From contig DASTBU010000058.1 in assembly GCA_035711845.1 (NCBI GenBank), positions 5,104-69,103 of the forward strand: DNA of 64,000 bases. Reading direction: 5' to 3'. Shown here one piece after another: positions 61,991 through 64,000 of the stretch. This DNA comes from DASTBU01 sp035711845. GTDB lineage: Bacteria > Acidobacteriota > Vicinamibacteria > Vicinamibacterales > 2-12-FULL-66-21. How positions within the stretch are numbered: position 1 is the first letter of the stretch; the number at the start of each line of letters is the position of its first letter. The notes beneath the pieces were generated by a model. The model saw only the letters and a program-made list of their open reading frames with translations, ran no database searches and was not told the origin of the DNA. The position numbers and the translations under genes are program-made.

Positions 61991-63655
61991 TCAAGGCGCT
62001 GGCTGCGGCGCCACCGATTCCATGACGTGCCCGACCAGCACCCTGGCCTCGTCGAGAATCCGTTCGAGGTGATCCTCGCCCTTGAAGCTCTCCGCGTAGA
62101 TCTTGTAGATGTCCTCGGTTCCGGAGGGACGCGCCGCGAACCAGCCGTTCTCGGTGACGACCTTCAACCCTCCGAGCGGCGCGCCGTTGCCGGGCGCGTT
62201 CGTGAGCATCGCCGTGATCTCCTCGCCGGCGAGCTTCGACGCCGTGACATCCTCCGGCTCGAGGCGCAGGAGCGCGGCCTTCTGAGCCGGCGTGGCCGGG
62301 GCGTCCATGCGCCGATACGCCGGCTCACCCAGCTCGCGGGCCAGCTCTCCGTACAATTCGTCCGGCGTCCGGCCGGTCGCGGCGGTCATCTCGGCCGCGA
62401 GCAGGCCCATGACGATGCCGTCCTTGTCGGAAGTCCACACTGTGCCGTTCCGCCGGAGGAACGACGCGCCTGCGCTCTCTTCGCCGCCAAATCCCAGTTC
62501 GCCATTGACAAGGCCCTCGACGAACCATTTGAACCCGACGGGCACTTCGACGAGGCGGCGGCCGAGCCGCGCGGTCACACGGTCGATCATGCTGCTGCTC
62601 ACCGCCGTCTTGCCAACCGCCGCGACCGCCTTCCAGCCCGGCCGATGCGTGAACAGGTAATCGATGGCGACAGCCAGGTAGCGGTTGGGCTCGATCAGAC
62701 CGCCGCTCCGGGTCACGATGCCGTGGCGGTCGTGGTCCGGATCGCATGCCCACGCGACGTCGAACCGATCCTTCACATCGATCAGCCGGCGCATGGCATA
62801 CGGCGACGAGCAATCCATGCGGATCCTCCCGTCCCAGTCGGCGGTCATGAACCGGAAGGTGGGATCCACGACGTCGCTCACGATCGTGAGAGAGATCGCC
62901 AGACGCTCGGCAATCGCGCTCCAGAATCCGACCCCGGCGCCGCCGAGCGGGTCCACGCCGAGCCGGAGCTTCGACCCCTTGAGGATGTCGATATCGACAA
63001 CATTGGGGAGATCGCCGACGTACGAGCCGACATAATCGTACTCATGGACGGCGGCGGCCCCTCGCGCCCGCTCGAAAGGCGCTCGCGCAACGCCTTCGAG
63101 CCGCGCGGCCAGCAGCTTGTTGGCGGCCTCCTGAATCCACTGCGTCGCCCTGCTGTCGGCCGGGCCGCCACTTGGCGGGTTGTACTTGAAGCCACCGTCC
63201 TCCGGCGGATTGTGCGAAGGGGTGACGACGATGCCATCGGCAAGGCCGGTGGTGCGGCCCGCGTTGTACGTCAGGATCGCGTGTGATATGGCCGGCGTGG
63301 GCGTATAGCCGCCGCGATCGTCTATCAACGTTTCGACACGGTTCGCGGTCAGCACCTCGAGCGCGGTGACCAGCGCCGCCTCCGACAGCGCGTGCGTGTC
63401 GATCCCGAGAAAGAGCGGGCCGTCGATCCCCTGCTGCCGGCGGTAGTCGCAGATGGCCTGGGTGATTGCCAGAATGTGCGCTTCGTTGAATCCAGCGTCG
63501 AACGCCGATCCACGATGGCCCGACGTGCCGAACGCGACGCGCTGCAGGGGCTCAGATGGATCGGGACTGATTGTGAAGTACGCCGTCATCAGGCGCGGCA
63601 CGTTCACCAGCATCGCGTCGTCCACGGGCTGTCCGGCCTTGGGGTTGACGTTCAT
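61991..63655 (-). CDS. pgm: Phosphoglucomutase (alpha-D-glucose-1,6-bisphosphate type)
   Basis: The 554-residue enzyme interconverts glucose 1- and 6-phosphate. The phosphoserine loop is VVTPSHNPPEDGG, the metal loop is ACDPDHDRHG, the sugar loop GGEESAGASFLRR and the C-terminal phosphate loop ARPSGTEDIYKIY. Length and the N-terminal AFGTSGHRGSAFDAGFNE match the E. coli Pgm type. ATG 63655 begins MNVNPKAGQPVDD. It is divergent from metK. Confidence 0.93.
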   Translation of the reverse strand: MNVNPKAGQPVDDAMLVNVPRLMTAYFTISPDPSEPLQRVAFGTSGHRGSAFDAGFNEAHILAITQAICDYRRQQGIDGPLFLGIDTHALSEAALVTALEVLTANRVETLIDDRGGYTPTPAISHAILTYNAGRTTGLADGIVVTPSHNPPEDGGFKYNPPSGGPADSRATQWIQEAANKLLAARLEGVARAPFERARGAAAVHEYDYVGSYVGDLPNVVDIDILKGSKLRLGVDPLGGAGVGFWSAIAERLAISLTIVSDVVDPTFRFMTADWDGRIRMDCSSPYAMRRLIDVKDRFDVAWACDPDHDRHGIVTRSGGLIEPNRYLAVAIDYLFTHRPGWKAVAAVGKTAVSSSMIDRVTARLGRRLVEVPVGFKWFVEGLVNGELGFGGEESAGASFLRRNGTVWTSDKDGIVMGLLAAEMTAATGRTPDELYGELARELGEPAYRRMDAPATPAQKAALLRLEPEDVTASKLAGEEITAMLTNAPGNGAPLGGLKVVTENGWFAARPSGTEDIYKIYAESFKGEDHLERILDEARVLVGHVMESVAPQPAP

Positions 63656-63860
63656 CGAGCGGCCCTCGTCTTCTACTGAAACCGGTTCGATCTATCACGA
63701 AGCGTACCAGGATGCTGACAGAGGTTGCATGCCTGCACGCCGTTCGACATGGCCGCCCCGGAAGCCACGAGGCGCGGGACGCATGGTAAACTGGCCTGTT
63801 TCCAGGGCGACGACCGAGCCCGCTCAGAGCCATTCATAACGAATCATAGTAAGGAGGACC

Positions 63861-64000
63861 ATGCCTGGTTTCATTTTCACGTCGGAATCGGTGTCGGAAG
63901 GCCACCCCGACAAGGTCTGCGACTACATCTCGGACTCGGTCCTCGATGCGTGCCTGGAGCAGGACGAGCACAGCCGCGTCGCGTGCGAAACCCTCGTCAA
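63861..64000 (+). CDS. metK: S-adenosylmethionine synthetase (partial, 5' end)
   Basis: The first 46 codons read MPGFIFTSESVSEGHPDKVC and DYISDSVLDACLEQD, the ATP- and methionine-binding start of MetK, and run off the window. A perfect AAGGAGG ribosome site precedes ATG 63861. The roughly 200-nt leader region shows no SAM riboswitch signature that I recognise. Confidence 0.93.
   Translation, partial: MPGFIFTSESVSEGHPDKVCDYISDSVLDACLEQDEHSRVACETLV

Noticed and set aside
61866..62072. Small plus-strand ORF between the DUF937 gene and pgm
   Set aside because: No conserved motif or ribosome site, and it overlaps the pgm 3' end in antisense.
63656..63860. SAM riboswitch upstream of metK
   Set aside because: None of the SAM-I, SAM-II or SAH conserved cores that I know could be recognised in the leader.

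Overview
This window is GC-rich and densely coded on both strands. It most likely comes from an Acidobacteriota chromosome of the Vicinamibacteria type. That guess rests on content: four long FtsX/MacB-type orphan permeases without an ATPase (two paired with PadR regulators and carrying an N-terminal prefix domain), a truncated carboxypeptidase-regulatory/TonB receptor of the acidobacterial style, hpnCDE squalene genes, a long two-domain ThyX-like protein and abundant intergenic repeats. The assignment is inference; no rRNA or tRNA gene was seen.

Layout. 1-1.0 kb: the start of a secreted carboxypeptidase-regulatory protein and a CsoR-type copper repressor with its terminator. 1.3-9.2 kb: a fatty-acid beta-oxidation locus, with a TetR-family FadR whose start overlaps a TGAATGA/TCATTCA operator, then fadN, two alpha/beta hydrolases, fadA, three tandem 142-bp repeats and fadE. 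9.3-23.2 kb: housekeeping and metabolic genes (DUF1684 lipoprotein, HAD phosphatases, SirB1-like protein, nucleotidyltransferase pair, M20 peptidase, rhodanese, purine permease, MBL hydrolase, thioesterase, ThyX-like protein, peptide deformylase, LacD aldolase). Within this stretch is a small glutaredoxin-like gene that appears to encode a selenoprotein: an in-frame TGA, two sense codons, TAG, then a compact hairpin (18575-18822). 23.4-28.4 kb: a minus-strand run of PduO, hpnC, hpnD, hpnE and thiI, with an 80-nt inverted repeat between the last two. 28.4-38.6 kb: overlapping mutY and mutT genes, ygfZ, a secreted hydrolase, the three-subunit transhydrogenase, an FHA protein, a BON lipoprotein, an MBL hydrolase, a degenerate receiver and a threonine-dehydratase-like enzyme. 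38.6-56.4 kb: an accessory-looking block with a serine hydrolase, four orphan permeases, a Ser/Thr kinase coupled to an SDR, two PadR regulators with palindromes at their promoters, and an orphan LytS-type histidine kinase. 56.6-61.1 kb: a leucine-rich-repeat protein, gene remnants, a dispersed repeat and secreted proteins. 61.2-64 kb: a DUF937 protein, phosphoglucomutase and the start of metK.

Recurring themes. Several intergenic regions carry arrays with a strict 7-nt period but different sequences, and some of these supply the stop codon and last residues of the gene before them. Several genes have a -10 hexamer placed so that transcription would begin at the start codon (leaderless mRNA). 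The best candidate for something unusual is the selenoprotein gene. Other points of interest are the Bacillus-like FadR operator, the repeat families and the CTG-start candidates.
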